A stretch of 64,000 nt of DNA from Arcuatula senhousia (taxonomy: Eukaryota > Mollusca > Bivalvia > Mytilida > Mytilidae), in NCBI GenBank assembly GCA_963971305.1, contig OZ020309.1, positions 13,261,001 through 13,325,000 on the forward strand, in the 5' to 3' direction. Below the pieces are notes generated by a model. The model saw only the letters and a list, made by a program, of their open reading frames with translations, ran no database searches and was not told the origin of the DNA. The position numbers and the translations under genes are program-made. Positions 1 to 11,432 of this stretch are shown one piece after another. Positions within the stretch are counted from its first letter, which is position 1; every line of letters starts with the position of its first letter.

Positions 1-505
1 CTAAGTCATGCTAGCCATACCCCCACTCGACCATTCCGAAAACAGGAAGTAGATGACCGACTGACCTGGAAAGGGGAGGCACAGTACAACTCATAATGAT
101 GAAGCTGTGTTCCAAATTTGAAATAAATCCCTTCTGTAGAAGCCGGGAAATCTGTTACGAAAAATTGTCTATTTTTTTACCCATAAAAAAGTCTTAAGTA
201 AGTCGGCTCAGAAAACAGGAAGTTGATGATGGACTGACCTGGAAAGGGGAGGCACGGTATAACTCATCATGCTGAAGCTGTGTACCAAATTTGAAACCAA
301 TCCATCCAGTAGAAGCCGAGAAATATTTTACGAAAAATTTCACATTTCAAATTTTTTACCCTAAAAAAGTCAAAGTCGGCTCGGAAAACAGGAAGTAGAT
401 GACGGACTGACCTGGAAAGGGGAGGCACGGTATAACTCATCATGCTGAAGCTGTGTACTAAATTTGAAACCAATCCATTCATTAGAAGCAGAGAAATTGA
501 ACCGG
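1..505. repeat. 173-bp tandem repeat, about 3 units
   Basis: The word GAAAACAGGAAG recurs at 38, 211 and 384, an exact 173-bp period. Each unit continues with a conserved block (GACTGACCTGGAAAGGGGAG, then a CTGAAGCTGTGT block). The array starts at or before the window edge and fades near 505, where an unrelated sequence begins. Open frames across it are by-products of the repeat. A related motif (CAGGTCTGTC, ACTTCCTGTTT, CCGACTTGG) occurs in the repeats at 17735-18065, so this is one branch of a dispersed repeat family. Confidence 0.9.
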
Positions 506-3500
506 ACGGACAAGGTGATTGCAATATAGCCCGCTCTCTTACGAGTGAGGGTATTATTTATTTGCAAAATAACAAACCCTGACCGATAAAATTTTCGGAC
601 TTCGGTTATTTGTACCTGAAGAAATAATCAAAAACAACTATAACCTATGGGGAATTCTATTGAAAGAAGCAGAGAGAGGTTCCAATGGGGCATCCGACTG
701 TCAAAAGTCCGAAAGGGCAGAGATAAAACAAAACAGACAACAACTACTGAATATCAATATCAATCTAGTATTGAGAGTGAACTCAGATGCTTCTGCTTGC
801 TATAGCACACCCGTTACGATATTCATTAAAACACATTATAGTTTTGTACGGAACTTTTTTTCGTTCTATGTTTTTTGTCCGCCGACGCAACGCATTTTTC
901 GTAAATAGAAGAATAAGTGTATGCGCTACAACCCGCAATCACGACAATTCAAACAAAATCTCAATGAAAAACAACAAACAGCCTTCAATATGACCACTGA
1001 TCGCTGATCGCCGGTTTACGAATGAATTGGCCCTTGATTAAAAAAAATACAATGCGTATGATTCAAAACCAAAATCTGTGATTAAAAAAATACAATGCGT
1101 ATAATTCAAAACCAAAATCCTTAAGATATCAAGAAAGTTGGTAGGGGTCTCATATAGTTGGATGCCTTTTCATGTCTCTTTTTACTTCTGTTTAACTAAC
1201 CGACTTCTTTTTTTTTTTTTTTTTTTTTTGCTTTATGCGGGAGACCCACAGAAATTCTGTTCTGTCACGGTATACGTCTGATTTGTAATGAAAAATATAA
1301 TGCTGTGTTTTTTAATAATAAGCCCTGTGAGTAAGAAGTTTATTTTTGTTTGTTTGTCCTTTAATCAAGCAACTACTTGTATTGTTATCATAATATATAA
1401 GAGGAAATATACACCCATCATCTCGATCTGTATACCTAATTTGAACCATTATCCATCTGCTTTTTCATGACTATCTGTTTTGACTGATCTTTTTGAAATC
1501 GATTATCCTCTTGTGTTCCATTTTCGCGGGGATTAAGGTTTGCCCTTATTCAAACTCCTGTCCGTACATAAGAAAATTCTGTCAAGCATTTTGGTCCATG
1601 ACAATGAATTAAAATCGTTCATATGACAAACAGTTTTCAGATACTTCTGTATTTCTTATTGTTACGGTTTTGCCGAAATCGTATCCTGTGCCTATAAAAA
1701 ATGCAGATATCTAACATCTACAGAATCGGGCTTTTTATTTATTTATTTTTTTTCAAAAAGAGGGGAGGTTTTTTATTGCTAATTAAAAGGGACTGAAAAC
1801 CCACGCAGTTGGCACTGCTTTAAAAGACAACGATCTACTCGTTTTATAAATGCTCTGAGACAGTTTAATAGCAGTAGAACGACAATGGAACATACGATGA
1901 AATGTCTTTTTATAGAATGGAAACATATGTCATTTTATTAAACGGCTTTCCTAATTTTATGTAAAACATCGCTTTTCTAAAAGACAACTTTCTCCGAATC
2001 ACTTTTCCATTAACTTCTAACGGAAGATGCGGTCTTGAAATTCTCAAACATTCCTGTTAGCGACGGACGTTTAGTTTTTTACGTTCTTTCATTTCGTCGA
2101 CGATTTAGCGTAAATTTTGATTGTAACGTCAAAAATACGTTCCGAAACGTCCCAAATAATTTTTCAACCGCAATGCGCATAACGTTGCGCGTTGTAAAAG
2201 GGATGAGCCATACGCGTACGTATTATCCATAAGTTTTATCTTTGACTATAAAAACATTTATGCAAGTCTCCATAGAGTAAAGAACCAGTATAAATAAATT
2301 AACGAATAATTTAATAATTAAATAAATAAGAATTGGCATTTATCTGACTTTTTGGTTTAATTTCATATATCTATGCTTGTTTCATCACAGGTCAGAGCGA
2401 ATGACCCGCCTCGGAATCGATTCCGCTAGCGGTATATGTATGAATCTGCATATTAAGAAGAAAAATTATTAACAAAAAATATATATGTTTAATAAATACT
2501 TTTGCTGTCATAGATATCATTTTCAGTAGCAACTGCGGATTTGAATATTAATGAATTTTACCTTTTTGTAACAAAGGTTATAATGTATATCTCGGAAATG
2601 GTGAAGCTTTCCCTTTATAGAAGATGAGCCAAGGAGTCTGCTAAGGATTTTTTTTTGTAGGTGGTTTCCGTGGGGAGGGGGTTTAACTGCGTGCTTTGCC
2701 TTGGATTATCAAAAAGGGAGCTTCGAGACAGGACTATACCTCGAAACTAGTTTAACCCCGCCACATTTTAAATGTTTTAAATTGTTTTCAAAGCTTATAT
2801 TTTCATTCGTCGTCTTTATGTTATTTGTTCTTTGCATGCAATTGTCAAAAAGCTAGGTTGAAAGAAAGTCTTTCTATTAAAATATTGTTTCTGATATGTA
2901 TGCCGATTTCTCAGTCTAGAATTAAAACAGTGAGCAGCGGCCCCTGCATATGGTCACACTGACATCTATTGGCAGTTTTCCGTCGTTGACGTTTTATAAA
3001 TACATGTACATATACATGTATAAATGTTGTGTTCCGTACTCTCGGTTTAGTGCACATCTTATGTTTTCTTTGCACGTAGTATTATTTCTTAATACAGTGT
3101 TAAGTTTTGTTGGTTGTTTTTTTGCTTCAAAACAGCAACGCTTATTTATAAGATACAACACAACACATAAAATTAGTACAGATCCCAGCAACACAATTAC
3201 AGAAAAATAGAAAAATTAATTACGCATCGACAAAATATTCATTGTAATTTCATAACGAAAATAATAGATTTAAATCTTAACGGGCATGATGGCTTTATAA
3301 ATATTATTTTGATAAAAAAAAAAACGAAAATAAGTTAACTATTCGATTATCTGTAAGGGGGAAACCAGGGAGAGCGGGGTATGAAAGCCCATTAATTTTA
3401 TAATTATTTCTTTTAAAGAGCATTTGTACATGTAAAAGACTATCTTGGGCATTCATTTTTAAAATTTTAAATTTAATCAAGAAATATATAATATTTGATT

Positions 3501-3840
3501 ATAATATTTTGACTTAAAATGAACATTTAACTGTTGTCCTATAACAAATTAAATTACACATTACGGTATATGTATCATAATATATTTTTCATCAACTATC
3601 AATCTTCACGTGTGCATAATTTGTCACAGCTGGGTGTTTGGACGCGGGCCAAAAGCGACAGGCGGATGTTAATTAAGTAGGTCACCGCATGACATTCCAG
3701 GTATCGCGATCGACAGGTGTTAAAAGGTAGACTCTGAACATGTCAAATAAACAAAAAGGTAATTCATAAGATAGGCAATATACAAAATTTGAAGAAGACA
3801 AAATAATCTAAAGAAAAAAAAATGAAAAGATACAATGTCT
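506..3840. other. Gene-free interspersed sequence
   Basis: I see no protein-coding exon here. Recognisable items are a stretch near 685-760 that is repeated at 26065-26160 (ATCCGAMTGTCAAAAGTCC, then a purine-rich AAACAGACAAC run), a 44-bp tandem duplication at 1035-1120, a lone monomer near 1137-1210 related to the 17735-18065 repeat, a 20-plus T tract near 1208, and otherwise unique AT-rich DNA. Open frames are short and show no family similarity that I recognise. Confidence 0.6.
1035..1120. repeat. 44-bp tandem duplication
   Basis: Two adjacent copies of a 44-bp unit beginning TGATTAAAAAAAATACAATG start at 1035 and 1079 and differ at only a few positions. Confidence 0.85.
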
Positions 3841-4408
3841 TTAAAGTGCAACTAAAACGGTCATAACAACTTAATCTTATTTAAAAGTGTTTATTTTTCT
3901 AAGATCAATGCAAAAAATCCGATCAAAATCCGTTGACAAATAACGGAGATATGAGTGTTTGAAGTGCAAAATTTCGCACCTTTCAAAATCTAATCAACGA
4001 TATTTCCGGAAAAGAATTACATGCGAGCTAAACCGGAAGTGACGCACAAGGGGGGAACCGAAATCGTTTGCTAGTATAGTAGGAATGTGTTTTTTGAAAC
4101 GGGGATATTAAAGATATCCGCAATAAAATATAAATCATTTCGGTGGCATTTTTTTACATTAAGTTAATATTTAAGAAATACCCAACGAACACATATATGG
4201 CATATATACATTTTCCAGTTTTTAACAATACATTTTACACCAAATAAAAAAGGTAGGCCGTCACAAGAATGAAGTTTAGACCTTTTAAAATTTGTATAAA
4301 ATGTTAATTCAAGGAATTAAAGTACTCCAATTCCTGGGTTAAATCCTATGATTTAAGCAATTATGATTGTCAGATTTCCACAAAATTGAAAGTTTTTACT
4401 GCAGCAAT

Positions 4409-4530
4409 CAGTACACTAACTCGAATAATTCAAGCCATTTCCGTCTTCGTATACTTCGGCGGACAACGTTAATGTAATGACCGTAGGGAGTGAAATATAA
4501 CGGCTGAATTATTCGGGTTATCAGTACACA
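4409..4530. repeat. Small foldback (hairpin) element
   Basis: CTCGAATAATTCAAGCC (from about 4420) is matched by the inverted GGCTGAATTATTCGGG near 4502-4517, with further inverted similarity out to GTAC/GTAC ends. The loop has a second short inverted motif around CCGTCTTCGTATACTTCGG. It resembles a very short MITE or solo hairpin lying inside the 3845-7374 element. Confidence 0.6.
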
Positions 4531-5081
4531 TACATGATGCAATCAAAGGAACATATCTATTTTAAACAGTTGTGTTGTCTTTATGGTCGAAAGTGTTAAT
4601 TTAAATCATATATGTCTAATATGCAGGCCTATGTCGGAATTGGACGGTTTCAGGATATCAGTCCTTATGATAATTACCTTAATTATTAACCCATGCTGAG
4701 TGTGGACTACCTTTTGCGACGAACAAACAATCACAGGTGTGAAGTTAAACGAAATTAGACAACCAATATGTCACCATAGGGGGGCAATTAACATTTGGGG
4801 ACAAGTAATTTCAAACTCGAGCATCTTCACAAATTCAGTGTTGTATTATCGTATTGAAATAGAAACATAATAAAATAAAATATAGAATTAAATAAAATAA
4901 AATAAATAAATTCCTTGAGTCCACAGTATTTGCAATAAATGGCTTCATACTGTTGGTGGGCATATAATGTTCATAGTTAGCGTCTAAATTTTTTTTTACG
5001 TTTAGTAAAATAAAACATGTTTAAAGCATCACGCATATCCTAGAGCATAGTCCCTTGGTACCCTCTGCAAACAGACAAATA

Positions 5082-5860
5082 AAAGGATGGGTTGCGATAA
5101 GACCCTTTTTCAGCCCACCCCGAAAGTCAAAAATAAAATTAAGTGAATTCTATCACAAAATGTCTTGTTTGAAAGGTTAACATTTCTATATTTTGAAAAT
5201 AAACGTCTGTAGCTGAAAAGCATATTTTATTTTTTAGTAAATGGTGCTTGAAATGAACCACCGCAAATGATATTAACGTTGTCCTTATGGGAAAGTTGCA
5301 AAAATGAGTGATATATATCCTTACCGGGAGTATAGCCTTGCACGCAGAACCAGCTCCATTTTTTATTCAAAAACTTGTATTACTAAAATGCATCTTTTAT
5401 GAAAGTTTCAACCTGGTTCCGCATGCAAGACATACTTAAAATTTAAAAAGACTATAATTTTTTAAATTGTTGGCAGTAGTTAAAAAATGTTCAAAACTTC
5501 TCCGATTTACTCGTTTTTCTTGGGATTAGCGGTCATTTCAATTTCAAAATTGTTGTTTTAAGTGAGGTATATTTATGATGAACCTTTTACAGAATTTTAA
5601 ACACTGGCTTCAAGTATTTTAGCACAAAATTTCAATTAATTGAAGCCCTACCTTTAAATTTTCTTTAAATCAAGATGATTTTTTTCAATTTTGAACCCGA
5701 TTTTCGAAGCTGTGTTCGTGCAAACGTATTAAAAAGTAGTATTTTACAACAGTACAGTCATTTTGCTACAAAATAAGATATAAAGTAACATCCTATGAAA
5801 AACTTTTTATTTTTCGCCTATTGATGGGCCAAAATAGGGCCTTATCGCAACCCATCCTTT
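5082..5860. mobile_element. MITE with AAAGGATGGGTTGCGATAAG ends
   Basis: The left terminus AAAGGATGGGTTGCGATAAG is repeated exactly in inverted orientation at 5841-5860, bounding 779 bp of non-coding AT-rich DNA. It is nested in the 3845-7374 element, so it inserted after that element or travelled with it. The terminus resembles those of the elements at 17134-17716 and 51051-56614. I see no clear target-site duplication. Confidence 0.85.
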
Positions 5861-5919
5861 AGAAGTTTTTCAATATATTTAATTAGTAAAAAGTATCCAT
5901 TTCTTTTGTTATTAAAATA

Positions 5920-6197
5920 ACATCAGATCATCATGATAGATTTTCTCTTCTAAAACTTCTCTGGGCTGTGGTTTTGCCATATACAAAGTAAACACAAATA
6001 TGTACTATGCTTATTTATTATCTTTAATTATTATAGTTGTAAACAATAATACAAACACATCACATTGTGTATTCAATTTTGTTTTTACTTAATTATCTTG
6101 TTATTCTAATGTTACTGTATAGTTCTGGTCTGTCATTGTCAAATTTTTTTATATGTAATATTCCACCAGTGGGACCAAATTAGACAAATAAAGAATT
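5920..6197 (+). mobile_element. Probable LINE 3' tail
   Basis: The segment ends ACAAATAAAGAATTGAATTGAATC: a polyadenylation-like AATAAA followed by a short direct repeat of a GAATT pentamer. This is the terminal microsatellite arrangement of CR1/L2-like non-LTR retrotransposons. No coding remnant is visible upstream, so this would be a 5'-truncated 3' UTR; the left limit is a guess. Confidence 0.4.
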
Positions 6198-6200
6198 GAA

Positions 6201-7170
6201 TTGAATCATAATGCTTCACCTCGTAACATTTGGTACGGACGAACGAACAGGTGGACGCGCCCAAACACTAATATGCCATACGTTCGTAGATTGGCATACA
6301 CATTTCGCCCGCTTGCAGCTTATTTTTTCATAAATTGTCCGACGAACTATGAATTATTTGGCGTGGCCTCATCTGTCAAACTTTCCTAAAAATCCACCAT
6401 TAAACTAAAAATGTGTGTATGAGTCACAGATGGCCCTCCCGTGCTTAAAATGTATCAGAGTTATGGACCTTAACCTAGAACTTAACCAAAGTCGTTCATG
6501 CTTAAAATATAAGCCACTGCGACTTACTAGAGGATGGTGTAGTGCTACCCAAGACACATCTAGTGGTGGAATATCATTGACCCTCAACATCTAGTATCCG
6601 AGTTATTGACCTCAATCAAGAGCTTAAGCAAAGTGTTACGGACAAATGTACGGATGGACAAGGGTAATCCACATACGTGGTCGGGCCATAAAAATAGTGA
6701 GAACAGACAAACGGGTACACGTCTATGCTAAAGTATAGAAAATCATGAAATAATGTTGAATAAGTGATTGCCAAAATGCTAATCTAATTATAACTTTTGA
6801 TGTAATACTTTTAGTGTCGGTTACACCGAAAATATCTGAAAGCCAAGGAAATTTAGAATGGACACACACGTGTCTGTGCTTCTTCCTCAAAACTTCATTT
6901 CATGCAACAGATAATCAGTATCATTAAAAAAGAATAAGCCTCGAGGAATAAGCTTCTTTTATTAAATTACGATTTTCTTTTATTACTTTTTCATCTACAA
7001 TTCAACAATTATCACGATTATACTTGAATAAAGTTTTGGTGATTAAACATATATTTTACATGTTTTATATAACATATTTCATTTCTGGATGCATTAATTA
7101 TCATTTCATTACTAATAAATTGTAAAGATAAACTACTGTTTGCTATTGTAACTAGTGTAAACAAATTTAT
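6201..7170. other. Gene-free interior of the inverted-repeat element
   Basis: This stretch between the LINE-like tail and the right inverted arm is AT-rich. I see no exon, transposase motif or tandem repeat in it. Confidence 0.5.
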
Positions 7171-7378
7171 CGGTTCCCCCTCTGACGTTGCACAATCAGT
7201 GGAATTAGTTACGCGAAAGCGGAAGTTATAAAGGTGAGATTTTAAGAAATTAACACTAAATTGTCAATATCTTTGTTATTTGTCATCGGAATCAAGTCGG
7301 GTTTTTTGCTTTGATCTTAGAAAATTAAGATCTATAAAATGAAATAAAGTTGTTATAGGCGTTTTAGTTGCACTTTAA

Positions 7379-7873
7379 TGTTCTATTAAAAGTTACGAAA
7401 ACATGACGTTTGGGAAAATATTCATTTATCTACTAATTAAAGAACACTTTTAGAATGGGCCCTCAGATTTCGCCCGTTTTGTTGTACATGTATGGCTAGG
7501 AATTTTTCTAGTGATAATATAAACCATTCTTTGGGACGTGCCGTAAAAATACAAACAAATGTGGATAATTTGTAAAGATTAGCACAACCTGTGCTTTAAC
7601 AACTGTGTGTTGCCTTTTGTTATGTCTACGTTTATATCTTTCTTACCAGTTTTTTTGACACGCAGCATCAGTATAGTTTAAAAAAAAACAAAGAAAAGTC
7701 GATTCGGCTGTAATAGTAGTAAAATAAAGAAGGAATTTGTTCATGGCACACACTTGCCCCGCGTAAATCCCCAGACAAGAAGTAATGTTCAGTTGCACGG
7801 TCACGCTGAACCACCTTATTAAATCATTTTCATAAACGGAAAATAAATGACGAAAACTTGCAAACTATTTTGA
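7379..7873. other. Unannotated intergenic stretch
   Basis: AT-rich unique sequence with no supportable gene, inverted repeat or array. Confidence 0.5.
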
Positions 7874-8803
7874 TGCCCCGCGACGATATGTCGGGGGGGG
7901 CATTAAGTTTTACTCCTGTCCATCCGTCCGTACGTACGTACGTCCGCCCGTACGAATTTCCGTCAAGCTTTTCTCAGGAACCATACATGAGAATGATTTG
8001 AAACTTGGTAGGATGGTTGAGTATGACAAACCATACGTCCTTAGCGATTTTGAGACCTGTCGGACATTTACTTCCTGTTTGGGACTTAGGCCAATTTTAA
8101 AATATGTGAACATGACTATGAAAATTTCCGTCAAGCTTTTCTCAGGAACCATAAGTGAGAATGATTTCAAACTTGGTAGGATTGTTGAGTATGACAAACT
8201 ATACGTCCTTAGCGATTTTGAGACCTGTCGGACATCTACTTCCTGTTTGGGACTTAGGCCATTTTTAAAATATGTGAACATGACTATGAAAATTTCCGTC
8301 AAGCTTTTCTCAAGAACCATAAGTGAGAATGATTTCAAACTTGGTAGGATTGTTGAGTATGACAAACTGTATGTCATAAGCGATTTTCAGACCTGTCAGA
8401 AATCTGCTTCCTCTTTGGGGTCAGTGGTGGCACCGTGTGCCATGGACACATTCTTTCTTTATTTATAAAAATGTTCATATTGACCCAGTCCCGAGACAAA
8501 AAGAGTGGTGGTTCAGGTCTGCAAGTCACTTAGAACATACATACAACTTATGATACTGAATCACCATTCTTTCACATGTACATTTACATTGTTGAGAAAA
8601 TCATAACGGCATCCTCCCAAATCAGGTTATTTGAGTCAACGTCCCGCTCTATCCTACATAATGATGTTTTAGTGGTGGACGTGGACTCAAAAACCTGACT
8701 TGGGAGTAATCCATGACGATACTAGAAATACCAACGTATCGATAGACGGACAAACGGGCAGGAGTAGAACTTAATGCCCGTACATGTACATATCATCGCG
8801 GGA
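7874..8803. mobile_element. TIR element with internal 168-bp tandem repeats
   Basis: The left end (GCCCCGCGACGATATG, then GGGCATTAAGTTTTACTCCT) is echoed in inverted form at the right end: AGGAGTAGAACTTAATGCCC at 8760-8779 and CATATCATCGCGGGAT ending at 8803. Between them lie about 2.6 copies of a 168-bp tandem unit. A non-autonomous element whose body is a tandem array is a layout seen again at about 31075-33435. Confidence 0.75.
7950..8400. repeat. 168-bp tandem repeat array
   Basis: CGTCAAGCTTTTCTC recurs at 7961, 8129 and 8297, exactly 168 bp apart, followed by the same ATTTSAAACTTGGTAGGAT and GAGTATGACAAAC blocks. Because 168 is divisible by three, long open frames appear on both strands (about 155 codons). 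They are repetitive, lack any recognisable domain and are not called as genes. Confidence 0.95.
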
Positions 8804-9390
8804 TCTAAATTAACTACTTTTTCTTTTTATATTATATTTATTAAATTGTGTCCGTATGTACGCCATATGGCAAATTAACGAACGACCACATGTCGCGGTA
8901 TGCAATTTTTATCCATCCTCTATATATACTTCTTGTTTGTTGAGTATTTTACATTCAATTTTGTTCCTTCGTTCGTCATATACTACAACTCACGTAACTC
9001 GGCTTCTTTCGATCTTATAATGCTCAAAGTTGAAATAGGCGTTATTTGAGTATAGGATGCGTTTTCTTGACCAATACGACATTTACTTCGTTTAAGTTTT
9101 TGCTTCAAACTATATTATTACATTTAAATTATTACATGTTTTCGGGTAAAAAGACGTACCCACGTTTTACATAAGCAAGACATTGGATAATCATAAATTA
9201 CACTTTAAAGGAAAAGCATAACCCTAACCCTAAGCACCATTCATTTATATGTAAAAATAATGTTCCACAGTGTACACCAAAGTTAGAAATACCATTCTAA
9301 TTATTATTAATATCACAAGTCGAAAGTTAAATGTAAAGATATTTAATTTTTTTATAGACAGTTTTAGAAAACCCTTTGATTTTCCGCTGT
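8804..9390. other. Gene-free stretch
   Basis: AT-rich sequence. I see no exon, inverted repeat or array. Confidence 0.5.
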
Positions 9391-9394
9391 CAAA

Positions 9395-9650
9395 TCTCGC
9401 CCATCACTTGGTGTCCGTCGGTCTGTACTTGGTTTACTATGTTACATGTACCGTCCATCACTTGGTGTCCGTCTGTAAATGTCCCGATTGTAAAAAAAAA
9501 ACGCGAGAAAACTTAAACTAATAAACAAACAAACAAAAAAAATAATGATATTCAATCACTTGTTGTCCGTCTGTCTGTCCTTAGTTTACTATGTTACATG
9601 TATCGCCAATTTTTTGGTGTTTGTCTGTCAATGTCCTTGGTGTAAAAACG
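9395..9650. repeat. Degenerate tandem repeat with CACTTGGTGTCCGTC core
   Basis: The block ATCACTTGGTGTCCGTC recurs at about 9404 and 9459, and as diverged versions near 9556 and 9607. It alternates with TTAGTTTACTATGTTACATG. Copy spacing is irregular, as in an old degenerating array. Confidence 0.7.
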
Positions 9651-10047
9651 TATAACTTTATAGGTTTTTAAAAGAAGACTAGTCCATGTACTTTATTTAA
9701 AATGTAAAGTTTCAAATGTCTTTCTTTATCAAATCACATTTTTTTTAATGAAGATAAACGTTTCCCCTTATGATGAATGCGAAAACAAAGACTAACCGAA
9801 CTCATTATTTACATGTCGTGTACAAACAATAACATGTATAATATACAAAATATATATAACGGATGTGTAATGCGGAAGATCACAGCGGGTATCTAAGGGG
9901 AAGAAAACCACAGGTGATATCTAGGACCTTGTTAATTTATAATCGTTATCAAATGCAAATTAGTCCACTAAGAGTTGAAAGCATATTACACGTAAAAACA
10001 AATTTAAGCAGAACATATAGACGTTTATAGTTACGAAATAATAATGT

Positions 10048-10337
10048 TAAGGGACGGACCATTTAACTTGAAAAGGGGGGGGGCTTGGTTTTTTGTTTTG
10101 ATAAGAATTTTTTTTTCCGCGCACAGCGCGGACAAAATATTTAATTTTCGAAGGCGTCACGACAGAATATTTTTTTTTTCATTATCGGCATTATTTTTTA
10201 TAGCTGAAATCATTTTTCAGAATATTTTTTCTTACCCTCAGCTGCCAAAATATATTTTTTTCATCAAAAATAATTTTCAGAATATTTGTTTAGGAAAAAA
10301 ACCAGGCCCCCCTTCAAGTTAAATGGTCGGTCCCTAA
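10048..10337. mobile_element. Short MITE with poly-G termini
   Basis: The left end reads TTAAGGGACGGACCATTTAA, then CTTGAAAA, a run of nine Gs and CTTGGTTTTTT. The right end is its near-perfect inverse (AAAAAACCAGGCCCCCC, TTCAAGTTAAATGGTC, GGTCCCTAA). The arms are about 45 bp and the whole element about 290 bp. The T-rich interior is interrupted by AGAATATTTTT repeats and has no coding capacity. Termini of the same pattern occur at 16190-16453, 37518-37749 and 39751-40034. Confidence 0.9.
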
Positions 10338-11230
10338 TGTCCAAATTATTGCCTGTATTGATAAATGGGACAATCTTTTGCAAATGATCCGATAAAGACA
10401 ATATTTCAAGGAGTTATTTTCGTTTGAATAATTTTCTGTTTTAAAATTTTAAAATCCAGACCTTCTCTTATGAAGTTCGATTTTATAAATCTTAATTTTG
10501 GCTGGAAAATTTAACGGGAATCGCAATTTTGGCAAGTTTTGTTCTCTCGTTTTATTGATTTAAATACATAAGGTTTCTTTTCTCAATTACTGCAATTTTG
10601 TTTTTACAATCTGGATATAAGAAACCTTGTAATAAATCCCTGTTACAATGTATCTTTATTTCTATAAAGTGGTCGCGGCATTTTACTCAAATATTATTTT
10701 CGTATGTTCAAAATTAAATTTCATATAATATTTAGATTTAATTTAACTAGAAATGAATAATTTGTTGTAACCTGTATATGTCATTAAATTTATTCAATAA
10801 AAAGAAATAAATTTGGGGTTAAATTTTGAATTTTGTTAATTATTTTCAAGTTGGGAAAAATACATGTCTTATAAGATGTTACGCAATGTACCAAAAGGTT
10901 AATTGAAATGAATTTATTTATGATTATAACACTAATGGATCCGTATTTGGCTTTGACTTCACTGATGGTATATAGGAACAGTAAATAACTAACAATCAGT
11001 TTACACCAGCAATAAAAAAATAGAAAAAAAAAATAATTAAAAATTTTAACAAATAAATGAAATATAAAAAAAATTATAATAAAAGGTATTTTATATCATG
11101 AATAGTAATTATGATAAAAATATATGAAAATAAAAACGAAAAAAATCTTTACATTAAAAATTCGACAATTACTTGTAGGCTAGTACTGTATCTGAAAACT
11201 ATAACTAAAACGTGTTTTTTTTCTCTGCAT
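10338..11230. other. AT-rich gene-free stretch
   Basis: No exon or structured repeat seen. The last 250 bp are very A-rich (AAATAAA-type simple sequence). Confidence 0.55.
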
Positions 11231-11430
11231 GAATATTCAACTTTCATCGCTCATCGTGCGTGTCAGCCTTTCAGCGTTCATCGCTCATCGTGTAACGTTC
11301 ATTTGAGTGGTTAATCGTGTGAAATCCCCAATCGTGTATTTGACCGATTCAATCGTGCGTGTGAGTGTTTAAACGCTCATCGCTCATCGTGCGTGGAACG
11401 TGTATCGTGCGCTCATCGTGCACTATATAT
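11231..11430. repeat. TCATCGTGCG short repeats, left of LINE
   Basis: Irregular copies of TCATCGTGCG and CGCTCATCGTGC sit directly against the 3' end of the minus-strand LINE. The same motif forms a tighter array on its other side at 13919-14006. Confidence 0.9.
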
Positions 11431-11432
11431 AT

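Larger units (their letters stand above)
3845..7374. mobile_element. 3.5-kb inverted-repeat element flanked by TTAA
   Basis: The left end AGTGCAACTAAAACGG (3845) returns as its reverse complement at 7359-7374. The inverted similarity, with substitutions and small indels, continues for roughly 200 bp inward (to about 4065 and 7170) and includes shared blocks such as TTTTCTAAGATCAA, GACAAATAAC and GGGGGAACCGA. Both outer ends abut TTAA (3841-3844 and 7375-7378), which fits a 4-bp target-site duplication as in piggyBac-type transposition. The termini do not look like the canonical piggyBac CCC start. The interior has no transposase reading frame, so this is a non-autonomous or eroded element; it carries a nested MITE at 5082-5860 and a LINE-like tail near 6190. 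Confidence 0.8.

Noticed and set aside
7910..8468. Overlapping open frames of about 155 codons on both strands
   Set aside because: They are produced by a 168-bp tandem repeat whose length is a multiple of three; the peptides are threefold repeats with no known domain.
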